Shown: positions 9,880 through 18,989, counted from the stretch's first letter. The stretch is DNA of 64,000 nt from Mesobacillus subterraneus (GCF_003937825.1 NZ_RSFW01000014.1:292347-356346), one strand, 5' to 3'. Notes: generated by a model from the sequence alone, not told the origin. Program-made: numbers and translations.

Positions 9880-10458
9880 ATGAAAAAAATAATCGATAAA
9901 ATCCTTGAATTCAATGGCCCGGTGGAAAATTATAAACAAAGCGGACTAACGCTTGTTTATCTATCAAAAGAATTAAAAGAGGATCGGAACATCGTTTTTC
10001 CCGACAATGTTGCTCATGCTTTTTTTGCTCCTGCCACGGATGAATCTATATTGACGCTGGAAAAAGAAAATCAGCACCAGTTCCCTGAAGTCTACAAAGA
10101 ACTGATCAAAGAATGCAACGGTTTTTCCCTTGAATCAGGCTGCCTCTCCCTCTTTGGCCTGCCACTCGGGTTGTGGGAAGGTTTTTCCCAAAAAGAAAAA
10201 GCGTTTTTCGGGATGGATGTCATTTATATAAATCAATCCTATGCTCCCAGAAAAATCGCAAACAAGTATTTCATCATCGGCAGGGACTATTACAACGGCA
10301 ATTGGATCGGCATCAATGACAACAAAATTCATGTAATCAATAAATATGGGAAGCTGCTCGGCGAGGTCGATTTTATCGCGGAGATTTTGGAGTCGGTTGA
10401 GGAGTATAGCCGGAACGCTGAAGAAACAATAGCCTATATTAAGGATCAATATAAATAA
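9880..10458 (+). CDS. SMI1/KNR4 (SUKH)-family protein
   Basis: A 192-aa cytosolic protein. The central part, with L-x-x-x-E-x-x-x-x-x-x-P-x-x-Y-K-E-L-I-K-x-x-N-G, then L-S-L-F-G-L and a later F-I-I-G-R-D-Y-Y-N-G block, follows the SUKH/SMI1 fold pattern seen in immunity proteins of contact-dependent and LXG toxins. No toxin gene is near, so it may be an orphan immunity or housekeeping SUKH protein. A possible weak promoter (TTGACA at 9813-9818) precedes it. Terminator follows immediately. Confidence 0.7.
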   Translation: MKKIIDKILEFNGPVENYKQSGLTLVYLSKELKEDRNIVFPDNVAHAFFAPATDESILTLEKENQHQFPEVYKELIKECNGFSLESGCLSLFGLPLGLWEGFSQKEKAFFGMDVIYINQSYAPRKIANKYFIIGRDYYNGNWIGINDNKIHVINKYGKLLGEVDFIAEILESVEEYSRNAEETIAYIKDQYK

Positions 10459-10490
10459 CGCCTGGATTCAAGAAAAATCCAGGCGTTTTA
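10457..10490. terminator. Bidirectional terminator
   Basis: AACGCCTGGATT-CAAGAAA-AATCCAGGCGTT with T on both outer sides. It separates the SMI1-like gene from the convergent symporter gene. Confidence 0.9.
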
Positions 10491-10493
10491 AAA

Positions 10494-11963
10494 TCAACCA
10501 ATCTTCTTTTCTTTATCTCTCTCCACCTTATCCTCATAAAACAACGCAAAGTCCGGATCGATTTTTCCGATTCCAAGATATCTTGCTTTGTAATCCTTCA
10601 AAAGGGCGAAGAACTGCTTGCCGAGGATGAGGATGACTACGACGTTGATGAAGGTAGGAATGGCAGATGAGATGTCCGCGAAATACCAGACCGTCTGTCC
10701 CGGCAAACCGAATGCGACTCCGTACACGACCATCAATGTTCCCGGGATTGGGTATAAATAGATGAACGTTTTCAGAATCCTGTTTTTTACCTTTGTCTTT
10801 CCTTTTAAAAGGTGGCGCAGGACGATTTCGTAATAAGAGTACCAGCCTGTCACTGTTGTCAGACCGAACAACAGGATCGACAGGGCAATCGTGATGCGGC
10901 CGAATGAACCGATCCCCGTTTCAAATGCCGTGAGCGTCAGGTCAGCTCCAGTCAAACCAGTTGACCACGCACCGGTGATGATGATTGTGAACGCGGTGAT
11001 CGATGATACGATAATCGTATCAATGAATACCTCAAAAGCACCCCAGATGCCCTGTTTTACCGGGTGGTCGACCTTCGCAGTCGAGTGAATCATCGGAGAA
11101 GTTCCCCAGCCCGCTTCGTTACTGTAAACCGAGCGCGCCATTCCCATGCGGATCACCTGGGCCACTGCCGCACCGGCAAAGCCGCCCACCGCAGCCGTTC
11201 CGCCAAATGCTCCGTCGAAAATCAGCGCAAAGACGTCGCCCATCTGGGTAATATTCGAAATGATGATGAATAGCCCTGCCACCACATAGAACAGAACCAT
11301 CGCCGGAACAAGCTTCGACGCCAGCTTTCCAATATGCTTGATGCCGCCCCAGACAACAAAATAGACCAGGATCGAGAAGATGATCGATGCCGGAATCATC
11401 CCGATATCAAAAGTAGAGCTGATCGCTTCAGAGATTGTGTAATTCTGCATCGTAATAAAGAATGTTGAAAAAATACCGAATCCGAAAATGACCGCCGGGA
11501 AAATCCAGAATTTAAAATTGCGTTCTTCACCGAGTCCTTTTTCCATGTAATAAGTCGGCCCGCCATACGGGTCGCCATTTTCATCTGTGGTTCGGTAATA
11601 AACCGAAAGGGTAACCTCAACTGTCTTGATGATCATTCCAAGCAGGGCGGTCATCCACATCCAGAAAATCGCGCCAGGTCCCCCGACCGCGATGGCCGTG
11701 GCCACACCGCCGATATTGGCGACACCAACAGATCCACCGATCGCTGTCGATACCGCTTCAAAGGATGAGATAACCCCTTTTTTCCCATCCTCTGTTTTTT
11801 CCTTTTTAAACATGCTGCTGAAGGTCGCCTTCAGGATATGTGGCAGGTGCCTGAACTGAAAGAAGCCGCTTCCGATTGTAAAATAAAGCCCGACAAAAAC
11901 CATTGTGAGGATTAACGGCAATCCCCATAAAAATGCTGATAAACTTGATAACACGTGATCCAT
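10494..11963 (-). CDS. AGCS-family sodium/amino-acid symporter (AlsT-like), under lysine riboswitch
   Basis: A 489-aa polytopic membrane protein of the alanine/glycine:cation symporter family (PF01235). It has the typical start (SAFLWGLPLILTMVFVGLYFT), the G-G-S-V-G-V-A-N-I-G-G-V-A motif, GGPTYYME-type segment and SNEAGWGTSP. Ribosome binding site GGGGAGACATC. It follows the amidohydrolase gene by 47 bp on the same strand with no terminator between, so the two are probably one transcript behind the lysine riboswitch. Family members usually carry alanine, glycine or glutamine; the riboswitch suggests lysine or a lysine-related substrate here (inference). Confidence 0.9.
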   Translation of the reverse strand: MDHVLSSLSAFLWGLPLILTMVFVGLYFTIGSGFFQFRHLPHILKATFSSMFKKEKTEDGKKGVISSFEAVSTAIGGSVGVANIGGVATAIAVGGPGAIFWMWMTALLGMIIKTVEVTLSVYYRTTDENGDPYGGPTYYMEKGLGEERNFKFWIFPAVIFGFGIFSTFFITMQNYTISEAISSTFDIGMIPASIIFSILVYFVVWGGIKHIGKLASKLVPAMVLFYVVAGLFIIISNITQMGDVFALIFDGAFGGTAAVGGFAGAAVAQVIRMGMARSVYSNEAGWGTSPMIHSTAKVDHPVKQGIWGAFEVFIDTIIVSSITAFTIIITGAWSTGLTGADLTLTAFETGIGSFGRITIALSILLFGLTTVTGWYSYYEIVLRHLLKGKTKVKNRILKTFIYLYPIPGTLMVVYGVAFGLPGQTVWYFADISSAIPTFINVVVILILGKQFFALLKDYKARYLGIGKIDPDFALFYEDKVERDKEKKIG

Positions 11964-12010
11964 GATGTCTCCCCTTTGCTGTTAGTTGATCATTAATTTC
12001 TCCGCTGATG

Positions 12011-13606
12011 TTAATTCTTGCGATACTTAATCTCCCCGCCAATGATCGTCATGTCGATGTCCATCGCTAAAAGTTCATCTGGATCTGCCATTTCAAATGG
12101 ATTTGCAGAGTAAACTGTCATATCGGCTAATTTTCCGCGTGCGATTGTTCCTTTTACTGTCTCTTCATTCGTTGGGTACGCACCCAGCTCGGTGAACAAG
12201 CGGAAAGCTTCCACCATCGACAGCTTCTGCTCTGGCACATAACCTTCATGGTTTTCACCAGGCTTTTTGCGTGTCACGGCTGCATGGATTCCGAGGATTG
12301 GATCAACCGGCTCGACCGGAGAGTCAGAGCCGCCAGCGCAAATGACGCCAGCCTCCATCAACGTTTTCCAAGCATAGGATAGCTTGATCCGCTTTTCGCC
12401 AAGGCGCTCCTGTACCCAAGGGAAATCGCTGGCAATGAAGCGCGGCTGGATATCGGCGATCCGGCTCGGTGCTTTCAGGCGCGGAATCAGTTCCTCCCGC
12501 AGAACTTGTGCATGGATCAGCCGGTCGCGATAGGCTGCTGCAGGAAATTGATCGAGCACGTCGAGCACATTTTCGAGGGCCTTGTCGCCAATCGTATGGA
12601 CCGCAATCGGCATGTCCAGTTCCCTTGCACCCCGGACAATTTCATACATCTGTTCCTGGTCATACATCGCATCGCCGTAATGGCCCGGTGCGTCGCTATA
12701 TTCCTCTGACAGCAGCGCCGTTCTTCTTCCGAAAGCTCCGTCAGCAAAAATTTTAACAGCGCCTATGATCAGCGTATCATTGCCATAGCCCGTGTACATT
12801 CCGGCTTCTTTTAAATCGGTTAAGAATTCATGGTTGATCAGCAGGTTGCTGCGCAAGCCCACTTGTTCCCCGTTCAGCAGTTCATTGAAAATATTCCATG
12901 TCATTTCAAGACCGCCAAGATAGAGCGGGTCATTCGTATGGACGCTCGTCAGCCCCTTGCTCATCGCAAAATGCATCGTCTGGCGCATCGCGTTTTTCCA
13001 ATCATCGTACGAGCGTTCAGGAATATGCTGCCTGATCAGGTTCATCGCCGATTCCAGGAACAGTCCGGTCGGCTGCTTCGTCCATTCATCCAACACGATC
13101 GTTCCGCCTTCCGGAACCGAAATCGCCGGATGATAGCCGCTCACTTCAAGCGCCTTGCTGTTCACGATGGCCGCATGAAGGCAGGTCCTCGTCATAAACA
13201 GCGGGTTGGCCGGTGCCACATAATCCAGCTCCGCAATCGTAGGGATGGTACCGTCTGTAAAAAGGTTCTCATCCCAGCTGCTGCCGACAATCCACTGGCC
13301 TGGCTCAAGCTGACTGGCTTTTTCCTGAATTTTAGCGAGCATGTCATGCTTGGAGGTGACGCCGACAAAATCAAGATTGATAAAACTGTCGGCCATGATG
13401 GATAGATGAAGGTGGCTGTCAATCAAGCCTGGAGTCGCAGTCTTTCCCTCCAGGTCGATGATTTGCGTGTGGCTGCCCCATTGCAGCACCATATCAGCTG
13501 AAGTTCCCATATCGATGAATCGGCCATTTTCAATGACGACCGCTTGTACAATCGGATTGCGTGAATTGAACGTATAAATTGTTCCGTTCGTATAGATGGT
13601 TCTCAA
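12011..13606 (-). CDS. Amidohydrolase family 3 (YtcJ-like), under lysine riboswitch
   Basis: A 531-aa metal-dependent hydrolase of the Amidohydro_3 type: N-terminal beta-sandwich strand start, D-S-H-L-H-L metal motif (about residue 63), an A-V-H-T-I-G-D-K-A block with metal His, an H-A-Q-V-L block, a G-S-D-S-P-V-E-P active-site block near the C-terminus, and a closing ADMTVYS...FE strand. The start is TTG, fixed by AAAGGAGAGAATCATC just upstream. The enzyme presumably cleaves an amide, lactam or N-acyl bond. Because an L-box precedes it, the product may feed lysine supply (inference); family members otherwise have diverse or unknown substrates. Confidence 0.85.
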   Translation of the reverse strand: MRTIYTNGTIYTFNSRNPIVQAVVIENGRFIDMGTSADMVLQWGSHTQIIDLEGKTATPGLIDSHLHLSIMADSFINLDFVGVTSKHDMLAKIQEKASQLEPGQWIVGSSWDENLFTDGTIPTIAELDYVAPANPLFMTRTCLHAAIVNSKALEVSGYHPAISVPEGGTIVLDEWTKQPTGLFLESAMNLIRQHIPERSYDDWKNAMRQTMHFAMSKGLTSVHTNDPLYLGGLEMTWNIFNELLNGEQVGLRSNLLINHEFLTDLKEAGMYTGYGNDTLIIGAVKIFADGAFGRRTALLSEEYSDAPGHYGDAMYDQEQMYEIVRGARELDMPIAVHTIGDKALENVLDVLDQFPAAAYRDRLIHAQVLREELIPRLKAPSRIADIQPRFIASDFPWVQERLGEKRIKLSYAWKTLMEAGVICAGGSDSPVEPVDPILGIHAAVTRKKPGENHEGYVPEQKLSMVEAFRLFTELGAYPTNEETVKGTIARGKLADMTVYSANPFEMADPDELLAMDIDMTIIGGEIKYRKN

Positions 13607-13726
13607 GATGATTCTCTCCTTTGGTAAAAGTGAGCCAGATCATGCTTGAAAAATGTTCGAAGTGCGCATACGGATGTATGCAAAAGGAGTTTGAAAGAAG
13701 GGGATAGTGGAAAAGCTCTAGCATGC

Positions 13727-13765
13727 AAAAAAGCAATGATAGAAAATAACCTATCATTGCTTTTT
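13727..13765 (-). terminator. Terminator of the lysine riboswitch expression platform
   Basis: Minus strand AAAAAGCAATGATAG-GTTATTTT-CTATCATTGCTTTTTT. It lies between the aptamer and the amidohydrolase gene and is close in sequence to the terminator of the B. subtilis lysC leader. Confidence 0.9.
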
Positions 13766-13787
13766 ACAATATACGTTATCCTCCATT

Positions 13788-13970
13788 TCGATCAGTAGTT
13801 CTCCATGCACAAAAACAAGCATGACAGTCTGCTCCTTATTCAGGAAGCATCCCAGCAGTAACCAGTTTGACCCTGGCCACGCTTCGGCAAACAACCCTTT
13901 CATCCACCATCAACGATGTCATACTCCGATGGACTACTCTTGTTATTCGCTCCTCTACCTCACCGATCTG
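13788..13970 (-). ncRNA. Lysine riboswitch (L-box)
   Basis: Read on the minus strand, the conserved L-box blocks occur in order: GGTGAGGTAGAGGAGCGAA, AAGAGTAGTCC, GGATGAAAGG, TTTGCCGAAGC, a variable P4 arm, GGAGCAGACTGTCATGC and GTGCATGGAG. They match the B. subtilis lysC leader block by block (AGAGGTGCGAA, GAAAGGGG, CGCCGAAGC, CTGTCA, TTGGAG). An intrinsic terminator follows and an upstream sigma-A promoter precedes, so lysine binding should switch transcription off. The downstream genes are an amidohydrolase and an AGCS symporter. Aptamer ends are approximate. Confidence 0.93.
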
Positions 13971-13995
13971 ATAAGATCATATGAAATTACCGTTA

Positions 13996-14024
13996 ATACT
14001 ATCAGAATATAAATTATATGACAA
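13996..14024 (-). promoter_or_regulatory. Sigma-A promoter of the lysine riboswitch transcript
   Basis: Minus strand TTGTCA, 17-bp AT-rich spacer, TAGTAT. Transcription would start about 20 bp upstream of the first conserved aptamer block. Confidence 0.7.
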
Positions 14025-14052
14025 TAGGAAATTTCTGAAAACGAAAGCAATC

Positions 14053-14084
14053 TCAAAAGAGCCAGACCGCGAATGCCTGGCTCC
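14053..14084 (-). terminator. Terminator of beta-propeller gene
   Basis: Minus strand GAGCCAG-GCATTCGCGGT-CTGGCTC followed by TTTT. It begins within ten bases of the stop codon. Confidence 0.75.
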
Positions 14085-14091
14085 AACTTCA

Positions 14092-16284
14092 TCATTCCCG
14101 CTCGCTCTTGCCGAATTCCAGCTTTCCTATCTGTTGATAACTGCCCATTTTATAGCTGCTTACCCCTCCCGGCGATATAGCGTACAGAGTATCACCGATA
14201 TACAGCAGGCGCTGGATTTGGCTCTCCCAATCTTCGTAATATGGCATATCACCTTCGATGTGGGAAACCTTTGACTTCAGCTTGAATCCGGTCGCAGGAT
14301 CGATGCTGTAAATATATGCCCCTTGATACTCAAAAATCGATTCGAATTCGTTCTTCTCGCTGTTCCGGTAAACGGAAACCGGGAAGGCGAAAATGTCTTT
14401 ATCTTTATTGAAAAGCAAGGCTTTATGGTCATAGTTCAGCGGCGAATACGTCCCCCTGCCGCCGATGATTTCCGTGAATTTCTCTTTAGGGTTCGTCATA
14501 TCGCTGACATCGAACAGCGAAATCTTCACCCCATCAGTCAGGATCCGCGGCTGGGAGGAACCTTTTTCCGCAACGATCTTTGTATCCTGGCCGAAGCCGA
14601 TGATGTGGTTTTCATCATATGGATGCAGGTAATTGCTGAATCCAGGTATTTTCAGTTCGCCAAGCACCTTCGGATTGGCCGGATCACTTGCATCAAACAC
14701 AAACAGCGGGTCGGTTTCTTTGAAGGTAACCATGTAAATTCGGTCGCCCATGAACCTCGCTGAATAAATCCTTTCACCCTTTGCCAGACCTTCAATCTTG
14801 CCGGTCTCTTTTAGGTTTTTATCCAAAATGTACAGATGGTTGGACGACGGCCGCTTCTCATCCCAGGCATAGCCTTTCGTCGTCACCACACGGAAAAAGC
14901 CGTTGTGCTCATCCATTGAGAACTGGTTCAGCACCGTCCCCGGCACGGTCGCAGAGCTGTGGTATGTCACCTTCATGCCATTGATCGCAAATTTGTGGAC
15001 ATCGGTGTCCGGAGCCATCACGCCGCGGTCTTCAAATTCCATCTCTCCGTAATTCTGGACAGCCAGATACAGGTTTTCCTTGTTCATGTAAATTTGGTTG
15101 CCGCTGCCCAAGTACGTCGCGATGGCCACTTCCTTCTTAGGCTGATCAAGGTCAAGCGCGCCAATCATCGTATAGTTCGGCTCGCGTGATTGAGGGAAAT
15201 AATGTATCTCATCATACCCGATTGTTTTTTCCTCGGAATTGTGGATGCTGTCGGTGAACTTCGGCCTGATATCGATGTCCCGCTCCTCCTTCAGCAGCCA
15301 ATAATCCGGATAATGCTGCGTGATGAAATATACGAGATTATCAACCTTCCTGGCCGACATAAAGGAACCCTCCAGGCTGACCTCACGGATTTGCTTTGGC
15401 TTCGCCGGGTTTTCGACATTGTAGATCAGCACTTTTGTTGAAAAACTCATAGGTGCGATTTTTGTATCTTTTGCCTGCTTTTCGTAAGGCTTATAGTGGT
15501 TAAAATACTGTTGCCCAATGACCAACAATTGCTGATCCCCCAGGAAAAGCTGGTTTGGTGAAAAGGTCTCATCATACTTAATCGTTGAAAGCAGCTTCAT
15601 CTGGCCGCCAGGTACGGCCCCAATGATCCTCACCCGATCATGCTCAGCCTGGAAAATGCTCTTGCCATCTGTTTTGACAATATCCGCTTCATCGACTCCC
15701 TGGACCTGCACATTGGTTCTCGAAACATCACCGCCGCCTGCTTTGTCCGCGCTCGATGACTCCGTCGCCTTATCCTCGGTGGCTGACAACGACTCTTTCA
15801 CCGTGCGGAACCAGCCATGGGATTTCTGTTGCTCCTTTATGATTTCCTCAAAATAGCTCGCCAGTTTCTCCTGCGAGCCGACAACTGGCAGTGTCTCCTT
15901 AACAACAAACTTCCACGCCTGCGGAGATTTCAACTCCCTCCCCAAAGCGGATTGTATTCCTTTTTTAAAATGAACCGTAAACACCTTTGATTTCAGATCA
16001 TAGCCGTTCTCCGGAGGATTGATGTAAATGGTCTTCTGGTCCTCACCCAACTCCAGCGTGGTGTCCAGCTTCTCTCCCCTGTCATTGGTGATGTAAATCA
16101 AATCTTTATCAAGACTTTTCAATGATACTTTCTCGGAAAACTCAAGCTTCCACACCTTATTCGGCAGGACCACCTGCTCTCCATCCCACGCATTGACCAC
16201 TTTAAATTGAGGAAGAGCATAGAACGCCAGCGCAACAATCGAAACAAGAATCAAACCGCTCAAAACCCACCATTTTTTCATCAT
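14092..16284 (-). CDS. Secreted or membrane-anchored beta-propeller domain protein
   Basis: A 730-aa protein with a basic N-terminus and one hydrophobic segment (about 5-26: signal anchor or signal peptide), an SbsA-like Ig domain (about 35-130, ending in a VHFKKGIQSALGREL segment), a low-complexity Ser/Ala/Thr linker, and a large beta-propeller region opened by VQVQGVDEADIVKTDG. That motif is diagnostic for the PF09826 family found in archaea and Bacillaceae, whose function is unknown. It acts outside the membrane. An ECF-type promoter lies just upstream, suggesting an envelope-stress or surface role (inference). Confidence 0.85.
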   Translation of the reverse strand: MMKKWWVLSGLILVSIVALAFYALPQFKVVNAWDGEQVVLPNKVWKLEFSEKVSLKSLDKDLIYITNDRGEKLDTTLELGEDQKTIYINPPENGYDLKSKVFTVHFKKGIQSALGRELKSPQAWKFVVKETLPVVGSQEKLASYFEEIIKEQQKSHGWFRTVKESLSATEDKATESSSADKAGGGDVSRTNVQVQGVDEADIVKTDGKSIFQAEHDRVRIIGAVPGGQMKLLSTIKYDETFSPNQLFLGDQQLLVIGQQYFNHYKPYEKQAKDTKIAPMSFSTKVLIYNVENPAKPKQIREVSLEGSFMSARKVDNLVYFITQHYPDYWLLKEERDIDIRPKFTDSIHNSEEKTIGYDEIHYFPQSREPNYTMIGALDLDQPKKEVAIATYLGSGNQIYMNKENLYLAVQNYGEMEFEDRGVMAPDTDVHKFAINGMKVTYHSSATVPGTVLNQFSMDEHNGFFRVVTTKGYAWDEKRPSSNHLYILDKNLKETGKIEGLAKGERIYSARFMGDRIYMVTFKETDPLFVFDASDPANPKVLGELKIPGFSNYLHPYDENHIIGFGQDTKIVAEKGSSQPRILTDGVKISLFDVSDMTNPKEKFTEIIGGRGTYSPLNYDHKALLFNKDKDIFAFPVSVYRNSEKNEFESIFEYQGAYIYSIDPATGFKLKSKVSHIEGDMPYYEDWESQIQRLLYIGDTLYAISPGGVSSYKMGSYQQIGKLEFGKSERE

Positions 16285-16307
16285 TTTTTAACCCCCTTGT
16301 AAAATTA

Positions 16308-16333
16308 GACGGGGTTTCGCAACCGGTGTTTCA
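16308..16333 (-). promoter_or_regulatory. ECF-sigma-type promoter of beta-propeller gene
   Basis: Minus strand TGAAAC, 16 bp, CGTC. TGAAAC-N16-CGTA is the sigma-W consensus, and CGTC is the -10 form used by sigma-M/X. The -10 is 24 bp upstream of the start codon, which is close but workable. Confidence 0.5.
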
Positions 16334-16390
16334 GGTTTTAGTAAAAATAATCCAATATTGTTGCAAAAAGGGCTGGAAATCAGCGACCCA

Positions 16391-16521
16391 TTTTGGCGCG
16401 AATCTCTTTTATTGGCGAAATTTCATTTTTATTGGCGAAGTTCACAACTTTATTGGCGAAAATCAGATTTTATTGGCGAAACCACCTGCTTTATTGGCGA
16501 AAATCGATTTTTATTGGCGAA
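16391..16521. repeat. Helically phased repeats (TTTATTGGCGAAA core, ~20.4 bp period)
   Basis: ATTGGCGA starts at 16411, 16431, 16452, 16472, 16493 and 16513; a degenerate copy begins at 16391. Steps are 20, 20, 21, 20, 21 and 20. The core extends to about 13 bp (TTTATTGGCGAAA) and spacers of 7-8 bp differ from each other. It lies upstream of the beta-propeller gene promoter. Stop-free reading frames across it are a by-product of the repeats. Confidence 0.85.
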
Positions 16522-16563
16522 CTCCCAGTTGCCTCCTAAATAAGCTCCTCCCGATGCCAGGAA

Positions 16564-16795
16564 GGGAACTGCTTTATCGGCTAAAGAAGTTCCCTGTCAA
16601 CAACTGCTTTTTCAATGAAAAAAGTTCCCCGTCAACAACTGCTTTTTCAATGAGAAAAGCTCTCCGTCAATGAACTGTTTTTTCAACGAAAAAAGCTCTC
16701 TCCGTCAATGAACTGTTTTTTCAACGAAAAAAGCTCTCTCCGTCAATGAACTGCTTCTTCAACGAGAAAAGCCCCCTGTTTTTTCAACGAAAAAA
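16564..16795. repeat. Tandem 35-38-bp repeats with small hairpins
   Basis: GTCAA recurs at 16596, 16631, 16666, 16704 and 16742 (steps 35, 35, 38, 38), with a partial unit at each end. Units read roughly GTCAATGAACTGTTTTTTCAACGAAAAAAGCTCTCTCC. TTTTTTC-AAC-GAAAAAA inside each unit is a perfect 7-bp stem with a three-base loop. The array ends at the terminator of the GGDEF/EAL gene. Confidence 0.85.
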
Positions 16796-16823
16796 AGTTC
16801 CTCCCACATCAGGAAGGAACTTT
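16791..16823 (-). terminator. Terminator of GGDEF/EAL gene
   Basis: Minus strand AGTTCCTTCC-TGATGT-GGGAGGAACT followed by a run of seven T. It overlaps the last codons of the gene. Confidence 0.8.
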
Positions 16824-18989
16824 CACTTTACTAAACTCTTCTGCCGGGACGGGTTTGCTGAAGTAATATCCTTGTGCATCGTTGCAATGGTGCTGTTTCA
16901 GAAGCGCTAATTGTTCCGCAGTCTCGACGCCCTCGGCGATGACGGACAATCCAAGATTGTGGGCCATCAGGATGATGGTCGTGGCGATGTTTTCATCACT
17001 TTTGTTCTCGGCGATATCTGTCACGAAGCAGCGGTCAATCTTGAGATGATCAATCGGAAATTTTTTCAGGTAACTGAGCGAGCTGTAGCCTGTCCCGAAA
17101 TCGTCAATCGAGATGTTGACGCCTAGCTGCTTCAGTTCATGTAAAATCACGCTTGCGGACTCCACATCCATTGTCATACTTTCCGTAATCTCGATGGTCA
17201 AAAACTCCGGTTCGACCCCGCTCATTTCAAGTGCATCCCTGATCGTTTGAACCAGGTTCGGCTGGTAAAATTGGCGAATCGACAGGTTCACCGACATCGT
17301 CAGGCCAGGCATCCCGCCAGAGTGCCAGTCCCGAAGCTGAAGCAGCGCTGTCCTCAGAACCCACTCCCCAATCGGGACAATCAACCCCGTCTCTTCGGCG
17401 ATTGGAATGAATTGATTCGGGGGTACATTCCCACATTTTTCATTGTTCCAGCGAATCAGCGCTTCTGCTCCGGTCACCTTATTTTTACAGAGGTTGATGA
17501 TTGGCTGGTAATGGATTTCGAACTCGCCTCGCTCCAATGCTTTCCGGAGCTCGTTCTCAATCTGCAATTTTTCCAGCGCCTTCTTATCGAGCATGACGTC
17601 ATAGCTCTGGAAGGTGTTCCGCCCCTGTTTTTTTGCCTGGTACATCGCGACATCTGCTTTGCCGATCAGCGTCTCGACACTCTCACCGTCATCCGGGTAA
17701 AAGCTCATTCCGATGCTCGTGGTGATATATATTTCCGTGCCATCAATCAGCACAAGCTCGGACATTTTTCGTAAAATGGCAGCCGCCAATGCCTCCGCAT
17801 CCTCCCTGGTCGTACGCTCGAGCAAGATCGAAAATTCATCGCCGCCCTGCCTGGACAATATGGCACCGTCCCCCAGACAGCTCCTCATCGTTTGTGAAAT
17901 GTGATGTAGCAGCTTGTCGCCCACCGAATGGCCTAGTGAGTCATTCACAACCTTAAAGCGATCAAGATCAAGGAACATAATGCAGGCTTTCTCGCCTGAT
18001 TCCACATTCGCCGAGGCAATCGCTGCCTTTACTTTTTGGTCAAAAAGCCTGCGGTTCGGCAGCTCCGTCAGTGCATCATGATAGGCCATGAAATCGATTC
18101 TGTCCTTTGCCCGGTAATGCTGGATGACCAGGCTCGTGAGGTCGGTTGCCTTTTGGATGATTTTCCGGTCCTTTTCACGTGGTGAACTGGCTTGGCAGTA
18201 ATACATCGCGAATATGCCAATCACCTGCTGGTCATCATCAAAAACCGGAGACGACCAGCAAGCCCTCAACCCATGGGACAAAGCCAAATCCCGGTAGTCC
18301 TTCCACAGGGGATCTGTGCCTATATCCTTCACCACGACTGGCTGCCGCAAATACGCGGATGTTCCGCACGAACCGACAGACGGACCAATTGGAATTCCAT
18401 CCACAGCCTCGTTGTATGCCTTCGGCAAACTCGGAGACGAGCCATGCACCAGTTTCTGCCCGCTTGGATCTGTCAGCAGGATCGAGCAATGCGCTCCATG
18501 CGTGAACTTTTCAATAAAATGAATGATATCATCCAGTACCTTCTGGAAAGGCGCACCTTTGGCAATCAGCTGAAGGATTTCGTTTTGTCCGCTTAAAAGG
18601 GCCTCGAGCTCTTTTTTCTCCGTCAGGTCCTGGGCGCATCCTACGACACCGAGGATTTCATTGCCGTCCTTGATTGGGACCACAGATAGAAATAAATCCA
18701 CTCGTTCCCCTGTTCCTTTTTTCAAAATCGTCGTTTCAAATCGCTCGCGATTTCCCTCAAGCACCCGCTTGAAATGCTGTAGCGTTTTCTCGAGCTCATC
18801 CTCATGGATCAACGAGACAAAATTCATTTGTAAAATCTCTTCCCGTGAATATCCCGTCATTTCTTCTGCTGCTTCATTGAATAATGTAAAATTCCCCTCC
18901 AGATCCAGCGCGTAGCACCCATCATGATTGTAGTTGAATAACGATTGGTACACATCAAAAAGAGAGCTGCTATTTAAATCTGGCACCAT
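16809..18989 (-). CDS. PAS-GAF-GGDEF-EAL cyclic-di-GMP protein
   Basis: A 726-aa soluble protein without membrane segments. PAS domain (about 10-125), GAF domain (about 135-290, with CSILL and RACWSSPVF), diguanylate cyclase domain with intact G382-G383-D384-E385-F386, and a phosphodiesterase EAL domain with E509-A510-L511 (EALIRW) plus downstream D-D-F-G-T-G-Y-S-S and E-G-V-E-T blocks. Both catalytic signatures are complete, so it may make and break c-di-GMP under PAS/GAF control. A sigma-D-type promoter upstream ties it to motility. GAF could bind a cyclic nucleotide or another small ligand; no heme Cys/His is evident. Confidence 0.93.
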   Translation of the reverse strand: MVPDLNSSSLFDVYQSLFNYNHDGCYALDLEGNFTLFNEAAEEMTGYSREEILQMNFVSLIHEDELEKTLQHFKRVLEGNRERFETTILKKGTGERVDLFLSVVPIKDGNEILGVVGCAQDLTEKKELEALLSGQNEILQLIAKGAPFQKVLDDIIHFIEKFTHGAHCSILLTDPSGQKLVHGSSPSLPKAYNEAVDGIPIGPSVGSCGTSAYLRQPVVVKDIGTDPLWKDYRDLALSHGLRACWSSPVFDDDQQVIGIFAMYYCQASSPREKDRKIIQKATDLTSLVIQHYRAKDRIDFMAYHDALTELPNRRLFDQKVKAAIASANVESGEKACIMFLDLDRFKVVNDSLGHSVGDKLLHHISQTMRSCLGDGAILSRQGGDEFSILLERTTREDAEALAAAILRKMSELVLIDGTEIYITTSIGMSFYPDDGESVETLIGKADVAMYQAKKQGRNTFQSYDVMLDKKALEKLQIENELRKALERGEFEIHYQPIINLCKNKVTGAEALIRWNNEKCGNVPPNQFIPIAEETGLIVPIGEWVLRTALLQLRDWHSGGMPGLTMSVNLSIRQFYQPNLVQTIRDALEMSGVEPEFLTIEITESMTMDVESASVILHELKQLGVNISIDDFGTGYSSLSYLKKFPIDHLKIDRCFVTDIAENKSDENIATTIILMAHNLGLSVIAEGVETAEQLALLKQHHCNDAQGYYFSKPVPAEEFSKVKVPS

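Noticed and set aside
12830..13405. Plus-strand open frame of 191 codons opposite the amidohydrolase
   Set aside because: Shadow of a well-supported gene: no ribosome binding site, no family, Arg/His-rich translation.
16391..16521. Possible CRISPR array
   Set aside because: Repeat core is about 13 bp with 7-8-bp spacers and a 20-bp period; no cas genes. CRISPR repeats and spacers are longer.
16326..16673. Plus-strand open frames across 16326-16673 with repeated FYWRS/LLAKIDFYWR-like peptides
   Set aside because: They are the translation of the 20-bp phased repeats and the tandem array; no ribosome binding site and no protein-like composition.
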